A stretch of DNA of 64,000 bases from Klebsormidium nitens (taxonomy: Eukaryota > Streptophyta > Klebsormidiophyceae > Klebsormidiales > Klebsormidiaceae), in the NCBI GenBank assembly GCA_000708835.1, contig DF237021.1:124001-188000 (forward strand). Direction: 5' to 3'. A model generated the notes under the pieces. It saw nothing but the letters and a program-made list of their open reading frames with translations, did no database searches and had not been told where the DNA came from. Shown here piece by piece: positions 37,461-47,640 of the stretch. How positions within the stretch are numbered: the first letter of the stretch is position 1; the number at the start of each line of letters is the position of its first letter. The translations under genes were made by a program, and so were the position numbers.

Positions 37461-38765
37461 GAACAACTCAGAGAGCGTCATGACGCGTTCAGAGAGGCCC
37501 AGTGTGGCAACCACTTTGGGAGGCTGTGCCCGGATGTCTTTGACTACATCATAGCGAAAGTCGCAAAAGAAAGTTCGCTAGAGCACCTGGCAAGGGTGAA
37601 CAAAGCCTTTCAAGCGGCGACACACCGATGCAGCCAGGCGCTGGTGGTCAGTCCCAGTCTTCAAGTAGACATTAGAAAGAAGAGAAAGTCACAAGTAGAT
37701 GAGCTTTGCAGAGCTTTGAGCAAAGACGTCAGCGTGAGACCAAATCTTTCCAGGCTGGTCTTGCCAAGAGAAGCAGTAGCCCTTAGCCTATGGCCAGCTT
37801 TGGAGAGTATCAAGTGGTCCCACGTGAAGGTGACCTCTGAGGAGAATCTAGAATTGTCACTCGAGCCCTTTTCGATCTCGAGGGAGTCCTTAGAGAGCTT
37901 AGAACTAGAGCTATGTCTGGCGAAGGTTGCGAGATATGACATTGAGCTGGAGAAAGGCTTGCAGCGGATCGTGCAAGCGTTTCCAAAGCTCAGGGAGTTG
38001 AATTTCCACGGAAACGGATTGGCTCCTTTCCTTTCGGACAGCCGTTTTGTTCAAGCAGAGGCCAACACACTGAACAGCAGTCTAACTAATCTGGAGCTCT
38101 CGAACTGCAAGCTACCGCCCTGGCCACTCGTGCTGAGCAGTCTAGATACTCTTACAGCTCTCCGCACGCTACGATTCAGAGGTGAAACCTGGTTGCCAAC
38201 GCAGGAATCCCACTATCCATCAGGTCCAGCGCTTAGGGCTCTTGAGACACTGCATATGGATATGGTCACAGAAGCTCAGCCGGGCCACTATCTTCGTGAC
38301 ATAGCACACCACTGTCCCAATCTCCGCCACCTCCTGCTTCGTACACTTCCCTCCTCTTATAACCAGCCTCCAATTCGGCAGGTGCCTTCACCTGGAAGGC
38401 AGATGCAGGTTTCAGAGTTTGTTTCGCTATGCCCGCACATTGAGCGGATGGCTATAAGCCGGTTTGAAAGGGCCTCTGGACCGGACTTCTCTCGGCTCCT
38501 AGTGCGATTTGGACTGGTCGCAGGGGATGCATATTCTTATTGCGGATCACTTTGTGTGAAGCTGTTTGTCCTGCGAGACGAGGCTTTGGATAGGGAAGAC
38601 CTCTGGAGGACCTCTTGCTCCGTTTCGCTATTCCGTTGTGTGCTTTTGCATACAGACATTTCCACGCTGATCCACAGAGACCAGCCTGGCTTCCTGAAAC
38701 GGCTCGTAGGAGAAGCGGAAGTCGTTTTCGAATGGTACAAACACTTCTGTTCGGGCAACTCGTAG
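37461..38765 (+). CDS. F-box/LRR-like protein, start unresolved
   Basis: A single long frame of about 434 codons, the only mostly intronless gene here. Residues 20-60 resemble an F-box (LCPDVFDYIIAKVAKESS, LEHLARVNKAFQAATHRC). The rest has irregular leucine-rich repeats (SLESLELELC, FPKLRELNFHGNGL, SLTNLELSNCKLPPWP, CPNLRHLLLRTLP, CPHIERMAISRF). Such proteins usually recruit targets to SCF ubiquitin ligases; that role is inferred. There is no in-frame ATG before the F-box. The frame stays open up to 37341, and an ATG frame from 37348 runs alongside one base out of phase. The start is therefore in an upstream exon, or the gene or assembly carries a frameshift near 37440-37460. Confidence 0.6.
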   Translation, partial: EQLRERHDAFREAQCGNHFGRLCPDVFDYIIAKVAKESSLEHLARVNKAFQAATHRCSQALVVSPSLQVDIRKKRKSQVDELCRALSKDVSVRPNLSRLVLPREAVALSLWPALESIKWSHVKVTSEENLELSLEPFSISRESLESLELELCLAKVARYDIELEKGLQRIVQAFPKLRELNFHGNGLAPFLSDSRFVQAEANTLNSSLTNLELSNCKLPPWPLVLSSLDTLTALRTLRFRGETWLPTQESHYPSGPALRALETLHMDMVTEAQPGHYLRDIAHHCPNLRHLLLRTLPSSYNQPPIRQVPSPGRQMQVSEFVSLCPHIERMAISRFERASGPDFSRLLVRFGLVAGDAYSYCGSLCVKLFVLRDEALDREDLWRTSCSVSLFRCVLLHTDISTLIHRDQPGFLKRLVGEAEVVFEWYKHFCSGNS

Positions 38766-40129
38766 ACCGATGAGCTACGTTGCGGAGGCAAGCAACACAT
38801 TGCAAGGAATGGTTGAAAGGAGCGAGAAGTGATACTGTTTTCATTATATTCTTGTTGGTACCGTTCGTTGTAACGCTAAGGATACGGATATCACAAAAGC
38901 ATCTGTTTCAAGATGACACCAAAGTTATCCGACTTTACCGGTCATGATGGTCAGAGAAGCAAAGAGCAGCAACCATGCTGGTCGCTTCCCGGGTCAGCGA
39001 CAACCAAAACACCGAGGTCTAACAGTCGAGGCGTTTACATCGGTCAAATGAATGTCAATTCTGATACAATTTGCTAGCTATCGGCCTGACGTCGCATGGC
39101 ATGTTATTATAAGGACCCGGCGACCGTACTGCCAGGCTGAGGTTACGAAGATGCTGCATGATAAAGTGGTTTCAACCGCACGCGAAGTCGAAACTTCGAG
39201 CACACGCACTTCACGAATCGAGTCCCTGATCGACCAGCTCGGAGCCCTTCGGAGTTCTTGCTGGGGCTTGGCACTGGCAATTTTACAGTTGAGGTGTCCT
39301 TGCTCCGCACCCGCTCTGCAGTGCTCGATCAGCGCGGGCCCGTAGCTACACATGTGCCACAGATCAGATACGTCTGCATTTGCGCACACCTTTCAAAACC
39401 ATGAGCTAGTGTTTGAGTGACTCTATCAGCCGTTGGCCGTACTTCTTAATATGCGAAAGTGCACTATCCGTGGCCGCCTAGAAAAGAGCGTACTTTCACG
39501 ATCTGCTAGCTACGACCGTTCTTTGACAGCATCATATCATACTAGTTCAGTGCATATCATTTGCAAATTCGAACGTCACTAGGCGTGTGTGTCGGAAGCT
39601 GTCCGACCGAGCGCTGCGGCCGGCCCATGCCATCGATGTTTATGGCATTTCGTGCCAGCAGTTCGCGTCCGAGTTCGACCACTGTAATGACCTATGACGC
39701 GGTCGCACAGCCGTCCCATTATATGTGCTGGTCAAGCAAGTGACGCGCGGCATGCCGCATACATACACTGTCCATTCATGCAGACTTGCAACGACATTTA
39801 TAATTACCTGCGCGGCACATCGCAATCGTGAATAACGCAAATATGAATCAAGCTATGGCCTTTTGATTGAAAACAATATCCGCGAAGTTTTTTGGTATAG
39901 GTGCATCTATTGCTCGGCCTTGAGCCCGGGGTTTGTCAGGGAACTACAGTATTCTAACGGAAAGAACAAAAAGCGCAAACGCATTCGATCTAGCTCTTCT
40001 CTCTACCTAAACTCAAGCAACCTTTCTGATTTCGGATGCACTACTTTTGACTTGGATACCCTATACCTGATGCGAACCGAAAACGAGCACGATATTTACA
40101 AGGGCATGTTTCAAAAACACTGCTTCCTA
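38766..40129. other. Convergent spacer between F-box gene and GPDH
   Basis: About 1.36 kb with no recognisable gene. From 39530 to 39800 it shows the same TGCAT/CATG and TATA enrichment as the other convergent spacers. Confidence 0.5.
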
Positions 40130-43100
40130 TCAACGCGCATGTGCAGCCGACTCTGCGGCCGAATGCTCGGTTGCAAGGAGGGCGGGGTTGTACGCTTTGC
40201 CCCCCTCCACCGTCATCATGATGCGGTGGCTCGGATCGACGTTGTCTTTATCTCGTAGCGCTTCAAGGATGGCCGTCGGGTCCGCTTCCCTGATAAAGGA
40301 GATTCGGAACCATGATTACGTCGGATTCGCCCGGGCAATAAACTCAGTGAAAATCCAAGATCGGTCGACAACACAAGAAGGAGGCCGCGCCAGACAACAA
40401 TGCTCCGCCACAAAAGGCCCGCACACTCCATCTCATTGTCGTCACAGTCGGTTCGTACAATAATGAGCAGCTCACGCATTCCTGCAACCTTACAAAGCAA
40501 GTACTCCAAAAGCAACAGAGGAAAAGTGAGAAAAATCAAGATCAACGTCGCCCCTCCCACCTCGTATGCAAGATCCGATGCAGGGTCTTGAGGATGGGGC
40601 ACAGCTCAATGGGCTGCGTCTTTTCTCCGGTCTCGGGGTTTTCCACCGGGGTCTCCGAGTGGCTGAGCAGGTCGTAAAAAGCGCCCACCGCGGAGATGCC
40701 CTGGATCATGCCCTTGCCGGGGATGTTCTCGCCCATTTCCGGCGTCAGCGCCTTGTTGCCCAGCTGCAGCCCGTACCTGAATTGAATGGGATCTTTAGGG
40801 TTATCATTGCTCACGGGTTTCAGGAATGGTGGGACTCAGAGGTTTTCAGATTGCGCAGCTGCAGCCAGTACCTGGACTCGACGAGTTGCAGCGTACAAGG
40901 AGCTTCAGTTCTTATACATATCTAGGGCCTTCTAGATCCTTGTGTTGTATCGAGGTTCCAGACGAAAGATTCTGAAGCTTGAAGGTCAGAGGAGTTCGCA
41001 CTTGGCGGGATTGCGAGTTGTATCTGGACCCAAAGCTTCTCGGCCGATGTTAAGGCATCCAAAGGTCCAAAAGGTAAGAAACTTCTTCAGCGGTGGAACA
41101 AAGGGACGACTCACTGCGCACCAGCGGATCGTACTTAGGATTCAGTTCTATTTGAGGCGTATCTAGGCAATCTTTCTAGATCCGCTAGATCCGGTGAATC
41201 TATTTCTAGAGTGCCGACGATCATTTCCGGATATGAGTGGGGTGCGCAGGTCTTTGGTGGAATACTGGAAAGTTGGACACATCGAAGGGTGGAAAAAGTG
41301 AAAGCCTTGCCGGTCTGCTCTCGGAGATTGACAATTGAGCAGCCGCTCTGAATGCAGACTTGTCTTTCCTCGCTACAGGAGCGATCGCACTCCTTATCTC
41401 AGCAAAAATCCAGGAAAATATCACAATCCCTTTGCGGTCGAAGTGCTCTGACATAGCCTTTCCTTCTCGACCCGCAAGATCCAGTCTATCTCCTCGTGCC
41501 CCCACATCGACTGGACAGTGAGCAAGATAGCCGGTAGACTCTCACCATGCGTTACGCCCCTTGAGCAGCGTGACGTAGGTATCTGCCAGCAGCGGTCCCG
41601 CAAGTCGCTCCGGCTTTTCCGCTAGCAGGTGCGTGATGAAGATCATCTCGCTCGTGCAGTGCGCGAAGTAGACCGCCTTGCTCGTCGCGCTCTCCTGGGT
41701 CACAGCCGCTACCAGGCCTGCAAAGATGATCAATCGCTCAAAATTCCTGTGAGATCACGAGAAATCTTGAAGGGTTGTCTCAAAGAACCAGAGCCCACAA
41801 CCACCTATCCGACTTGTGAAGCGAGAGAATCTGTTTTCCACAAAGTAGACTGCCTTGCTCGTCGCCCTCGCCTGGTGTACCGTGACAATCAGGCCTGCGA
41901 GGGCCAGATTAGTGCTCTCCATCATTGCTGAAATGCAATGGATCGCTGGCATGACCCCGAAACGCGGAACCAGAGAGGTATTTTCGGAACAGGTAACGGC
42001 CTTGTGCGTCGCACTCTTCTAAGTCGCGTTGCAACCAGGCGTGCATAGACAATTCCAAAGTCGTAGGTTTGTGAATGATGCTTCCTCGAGAGGGACGCTT
42101 GACTTTATGCAAGCTGGCGACGAAGAAGCTTGTCTGAAAAAAGTGAACCGCGTTGCTCGTTGCCCTCTCCTGCGTCACCGCCGCACCCGGCCTGGCGAGA
42201 AGAATTGATTCTAAGCTTCAGGTTATGGTCTATCGTCCAAAGGGATTGCTCGAAGAAACAGAGGATGACTTCAGGCGAGATTTGCTTACCTGCACCAATC
42301 GCGTACACGTTCTTGAGCCCCCCCATGACCTCGTGCGTGATCAGGTCGCTGTTGTCCCACACCGCAAAGTTCCTCTGGCGGACGAACTCCGCCAGCGGCT
42401 TGCGCCACTTGTCGGCCCCGCACAGGCGCGCGTTCGCGTACTCGCCGTCATAGACTTCGGCCGCGATGTTCGGGCCGCCCAGGTAGAGACAATTTTCTAG
42501 GGGGAGCCCCGCTGCAGAAGGGGAATGAGAATTAACGACCCCAACTCCAACTGAAGAGCACAGACTTACTGATATTTGCGACTGCATCGGCACCGCACAG
42601 GCGTGCATTTGCATACTCGCCGTCGTACACTTCGGCCGTGACGTTTGGGCCGCCCAGGTAGAGACAGTTTTCCACTAAGAGGCTGGATGCGGGAAAGCGG
42701 GTAAGATTCAATATTAAGAATAGCCGAAGAATAGCGTCAAATTTGCTCGTCGTTTATCAGCTCCGCTCAGGCGCGCATTCGCGAACTCGCTGTCATACAT
42801 CCAAGCAGCGATGTTCGGCCCAGCCATGTAGATATTGCACTGCGCATGTCGAGACAGTTCCCTACAGGAGTGCCGGCCGCAAACACACCCTCGAAGAGTA
42901 GCTCCACTGGTGAACGGCTTTGACTTCGGCGTTTCAAAATGGCCACGGAAATTGGGCCGCCCAGAAAAAGACGACTCTCTTTTGGGAAGGCCCGCTGCAA
43001 AAAGGAGGTAATATGAGGACCCAGCATCTTACGACGAAGATGCACAGGCCTCGAAAAACAACAAACGTGATTTCTGTCAAGCCTGCCACCGTTTCAAATC

Positions 43101-46100
43101 GCGCCTTCGTTCTTGAGGGCCTGAAGCATGCGATACCCAGAAAATAGTCCGCCTGAGTCAGATAAGGATGTATTTCTAAAGGGTCATGTCCATGTCAAAT
43201 GGGACACTCTCCTCGAAGAAGGCCTTTGATACGTAGAGCCTGGCCGGCTATGTTCGGTCAACTGAGTGAAGTCTCCGATTTCACAAAACAAAGTGGTGGT
43301 CGCTGGCGTATGCAACTGTTCTCAGTAATATGACCCGCAAGGGGAAAGAATAAGGATCCTTTCACATACAAGCATGGAACGGACAATACTTTGAACTTGC
43401 AAACCCAACCGAATCAGAAAATTCTTCCTTTCGTTTAACTCGCCAAGCTTACTGCCTCACTGGAACGATCGTACAGACCTCTCAACCTCCGCACCCACTT
43501 TTTAATCCTCGACTCGATCCATGTCCATTTTGTCAGCTCCCTCGCTTTGCCTGGTGGATCATCATGCACGACCTGAGTATGTGCGGGTGCCACTGAAATA
43601 CGAAGTCGACATCTAACCCCGCACCCAATTTCAAACCTCTCGTAACCTTGACCGACCCGATGAGACTTCTCTTGCCAAACCAAACCCCAACTGGCCGGCC
43701 CCTCACCTGCCTGGTGGATCATCATGCACGGCGTGAGTATGTGCGGATGCGGCTGCAGCACGCACTCGACGCCCTTGGCGAGGCTGATCACGACCGGTAG
43801 CATCCCCTGCCGCTCCCGCCAAAAGTTCCCGATCTCCTCAAACACTTTCCGCGTCTCCGTCGAAGGCAGGCCGTTAATAACGATGTCGGCCCGGTAGGTC
43901 GCCTCCTGAGCGCAACAGGTAAATGGAAGGTATTTTTGAGTCTTGTTCAAGGGTTTAGAGCTTAGAGGGTCAAAGGTAACCGAAAGGTGCCCACTCCTTC
44001 AAAATCTTTCGCGTCTCCAGGTCGCTGATATGAATGTCTGACCGGCAGGTCTCCTGCAAGGAGCGTCCCTTCAGGTTGGACAAACGTGACATATCAGAAT
44101 GCCAATCAGAGTGTACTAAGTTTCGCCAAGAACTGCGGATCTGCTCAGAAGCGTCCAGTTTTCTAATAAAAGCAGGCCGTTTGCCTGCAATGGTTGTGCG
44201 CTAGCTCGCCTCTACAGGTGACGTGGTCGAACAGTTTTAAATATGCAAATATTGTGATCGTTGTCATTATGAAGGGCAGGCCGTTTACCCAGATGGGGGC
44301 CCTATGGGGCGCCTTGTTAAGAAAGGAAAGCTTCTTCCGTAGCACACCGGATTCAGTTTCTTTCAGGAGTGTAATTTTAGGAAACGACAAACCTTCACCT
44401 TTGTCATGTCGAGACTGAGTGTGCACCGGAAGAAGTGGTGGCGGTTTCGGAAGAGCCGTCAGCGCTCCTTGAATTCACAACGCTGTACGCTTCAAGGTTC
44501 ACTCTGGCTGACTTCCAGACCAAACTTCTGACAGGTACCGATGAAAGTAATCGGATTCTCAACAAGAGGAACCGGCTCAGTTCTGGCAGCAGAGAGCGAA
44601 CGCCACAGCCACGTGGTCACACAGGACGAGAACTAGAGCGGATACTTGCAAGCCAACCTGTAGGTGGGTGACCACGTTGAGCGGGCACAACGGCGTATTG
44701 ACCATGTTAACGCAGAACCCGTCCTTCAGGATCTCGTCCGCATACAGCGTTCGAACGCCCAGACGCGCCTCCGCGTACTTGGCGTAGGCATAACTGCAAA
44801 ACAGGGGGAGCATTGTGATTGAAATCAAGAGAGAAGGTCACGACGAAAAGTAAAGTTGAGCTGACATCTTGGATTGCCAGCATAAGTCGTGTTTCATTTT
44901 TTGCCAAGTAGGGAATTGCAATTGCTGACTTGGCAACGTCCCCGCACCTGAAAGGTTCAAGCTTTAAGAAGGGAACAAAGGAAGGAAGGGAGAGAGAGGA
45001 AAAAGGAAGGAAGAAAGGAAGGACGGGACTGCTTTATTGCAACACAGCAATGAGATTGAGACTGAAGTTAGTCTCTTACAATCTGTCACTATTGCCCTGT
45101 CGAGATGAAGCAACAAGAATGCAAGTGCACCTGGCACCAAATTTGCTTGTTGCAAGTGTACAAGTATTGCACTGGGTAGAACAGATGCATTTAAACACCC
45201 CCCCATTCTTTCTTTGCATTTCCGACGCCCTACCTGCGTATAAGCCGCCGCATGACGTCTTCGTTTCCAGAGATAATGGAGAAGAGCTGCTCTGCAAACT
45301 CCTTGCTCAGCGCTTTCCCAGGCCGCCTCCATATTCGGATGTCCACCTTCTTTCTCAGGTGGCCGTATTGGTTCTGCTCGGGAGGAGAATCTTTTCCTTA
45401 AAGTGGCTGACTAGACAAGCCGTTCGCACTTTTCCATGAAAGGCTGCTGCGGGCTTTCTTAGGACTTCAACAGTCAAGAAAATGGTAAGACTCACAGATT
45501 CCTTGGCAGAGTGGTCACGAAGAGGTTCAAGAAGGGTTTAGGGTCATTTAAGTTTTGTCTCAGAAGGGCGGGGTGCAGGCCACGAGGAGCAAGTGGCAAG
45601 TCGAGAGGTTTGCTAAGAAATTGAAAAGAAGTTGCTTATGTTTTATAACTGGTCATTATCTCCAAAGCAGGCCTGAACCAAGTCTAATTCTTTGGAAGAC
45701 AAGCCAGGTGCGCCAGTTTGTGAACAAAGGTCGAATAAGTGCCCTTTCTGAACTTGTGTAATTTAATGGTATGTTTCAAGACCGTATCAAGCTAGCTACA
45801 AACACTGCAGTTTTGTGTGCCACATTTTGAAAGCGAGTATTGATGTCATTTCCAGCTCGCTAACCAGAATCGGGATTTGGTGCAGTCCTGTGATCAAACC
45901 GTGCTGTACCACCCCTCCCCCTGACAGCCAGCAAACTCAAAAAGCCCCATCCGGGAAACTTGAAGGGTGTTAGGTCACTCGCTTCGCTCCTACCCCTTTT
46001 TAATGACTCTTCTCTATCATCAAAGTCAGGTGCTGCTCTTGAAGGATGATTATAATCAGTATCTTTCTTGAAGTGTCATGCTCATGCACTTCTGACTGCC

Positions 46101-46553
46101 ACTACTTTTTGGTCCACTCAATCCTTCTTTTTCTTCTTCCTCCTCAGTAATTGGATTGTGCAGCACAAGAGCTAAAAAGCCAAAACAGTTTCAACAAGTT
46201 CAAATACTGATTACTGAGTGCGCAGCAATACAATCTATAAAAGCTCATTCAAACGTTTCAGCCATTCAAGCCAGGCTAATTCTCCGCAAATGGTGACATA
46301 GCAGAGTGTAAAAGTATTGTGTGGTGTATGCAGTCTGTTTTCAGGTCGTGTCCAAGCCAGCATTGCAAGTAACCTGCAATTGTGCAATGAAGACGCTCCC
46401 CCAAGCTCCCGCTCCAACCCCCACAATTCTGAGCTGGTCTTCATCTCTCTTGTTGAAAAGTTTTCTTAGGACGTCCAATTTCTCTTCCAGGGCAGAGTCC
46501 CCGGCATTGCCATTCTCCGACGGCTGGTCCTCCTTGACGTCTCCCATTGGCAT
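40130..46553 (-). CDS. GPDH: NAD-dependent glycerol-3-phosphate dehydrogenase, plant cytosolic type
   Basis: Eight exons: 46553-46374, 45373-45234, 44793-44658, 43905-43707, 42511-42290, 41717-41546, 40776-40561 and 40289-40130; 474 residues, close to Arabidopsis GPDHC1. It interconverts dihydroxyacetone phosphate and glycerol-3-phosphate. Motifs: [14 protein letters not shown] (NAD loop), [74 protein letters not shown] (catalytic Lys region), [35 protein letters not shown] and [11 protein letters not shown]. The plant-specific C-terminus ([16 protein letters not shown]) is present. ATG 46553 was chosen; 46547 is a second Met two codons later. Introns 3, 4 and 5 contain tandem decayed copies of the following exons, and exon 4 also has a copy of its 3' edge. 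Confidence 0.94.
41841..42195 (-). repeat. Three decayed copies of the start of GPDH exon 6
   Basis: The real exon 6 starts at 41717. Copies of its first 50-60 bases and acceptor lie at about 41898-41841, 42041-41988 and 42195-42141 (spacing about 145-180 bp). The nearest keeps CTCGCAG and GCGACGAGCAAGGC but has lost frame. The middle one has several indels. The farthest keeps GCGGTGACGCAGGAGAG almost unchanged. All sit in intron 5. Confidence 0.85.
42570..43005 (-). repeat. Three copies of the start of GPDH exon 5 in intron 4
   Basis: The real exon 5 starts at 42511. Copy 1 (42682-42570) repeats CTGTCTCTACCTGGGCGGCC and continues about 75 bases through the ANARLCGAD codons; it has CCAG before it and a perfect GTAAGT donor after it, with length 113 nt (not a multiple of 3). 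Copy 2 (about 42886-42769) is more divergent and carries an insertion. Copy 3 (about 43003-42938) keeps TTTTTGCAG and the exon start, decayed. Spacing is about 170, 200 and 120 bp. Confidence 0.87.
43548..43592 (-). repeat. Decayed copy of the 3' edge of GPDH exon 4
   Basis: The bases repeat the last ~45 nt of exon 4 (CCGCACATACTCA, GTGCATGATGATCCACCAGG) 160 bp downstream in the transcript. The donor GCAGGTGAGG of the real exon has become GCAAAGCGAGG, so the copy cannot splice there. Confidence 0.88.
43985..44060 (-). repeat. Decayed copy of the start of GPDH exon 4
   Basis: Starting at 44053 after CTTGCAG, about 65 bases align with exon 4 (start 43905): GAGACCTGCCGGTCAGACAT against GAGGCGACCTACCGGGCCGA, then GGAGACGCG. 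Spacing is 148 bp. Two further fragments resembling ACGGCCTGC lie near 44173 and 44277, too weak to call. Confidence 0.75.
44967..45027 (+). repeat. Purine-rich GGAA microsatellite in GPDH intron 2
   Basis: Imperfect GGAA/GAAG repeats and a GAGAGA run; on the coding strand this is a long pyrimidine tract. Confidence 0.85.
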
Positions 46554-47640
46554 TGGAATGCAAGCCAATTCGCTCCAACTTCAAGTTCTACAGAATGTGC
46601 AATGCATGCATGCGTGAAAATATGAACTTATCATGGAACTTCACTGTCTTCAGAAGAGAGATTTCCAAGTTCCGCCCTTGTCTCTAGATAGCAGGGCATC
46701 GAAGAACGGAAGCAGGTGCGCGGATAGCAGAAGAAGCCTGAGCGCGCGGTTTCGGATGGTCTGTCACCGCGCCTGCGCGCCGCGCATGCAATCATTGCCT
46801 ATCATACCGTGGTTGAACCGTCAGATGATGCACTTTTGCCACGGATCGACGGCACCGATGAAAAGTCGGAGAACCTTTCAGATATTTGAGAGGCTTTCAT
46901 GCGCGCACGTGTCGACATCATATCTGAAGCGTGTGCACTGTGATCTGCGCTCGGTTGAAGAGCAATCAGGATCTCTTATAAGCGATTGGAGCGCCACCTA
47001 GTGGACCTTATGAATATGCGTGTACCACACTATCTTTTCAACGGCCTTTGAACCATTTTATATAGAATTTTGTTATCGATGAAATACAAGAAACAGGCTG
47101 CTTGAGTAATGTTGCCAGCTAGCTTCATCCAGGCTTCATCTGTCCGCTTACAAGGTCAAAACATCGTCCTATTGTTGATTTTAACTTCAATCTAACCAGG
47201 TTTTTGAGCTACACGCGGTTTCGCTGACGCGTTGGGTGCTCGGTAGAGATCGTCAGATCTGCGGGCAGGGTTGTTTCTCAAATTCCGCCCGGATCTGCCA
47301 CGCGAGCAGGCAAACTGGCCACTCCTGCCAAGTGGACGGACGGCGACTCGCGGAGGTGGAGTCGGAGAGACGACCGGAACGCTCCAAGAAGGTCGGAAAA
47401 TGGCGATCTGCATCTCCGGAGGCGCTGGAGATCTCTTTGTTTGCATCGAGGTCAACTGACAGGGGCGTTGAAAAGCGCCTAGGGCAGGGTAGAAAAGCTT
47501 TGCGATCGTTTCAGCGGTAGCAGAAGGAGCAGAGGTAGATCAGGGGGAAAGGCAGGGGATTTGCGGCTAGGTAAGGTAGGTAGTCTGGTCGGAGGACGAC
47601 CTTGAAGAGTCCCAATGCTGCACAAAATCTCTTTGTGATC
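46554..47640. promoter_or_regulatory. Divergent spacer between GPDH and ACR
   Basis: About 1.1 kb with both promoters. A TGCATGCATGCG run sits near 46600. I see no other gene. Part of 47200-47640 may be ACR 5' UTR. Confidence 0.45.

Noticed and set aside
44150-44300. Possible further copies of GPDH exon 4
   Set aside because: Only about 10 bases (ACGGCCTGC) match at each site, too short to separate from chance.
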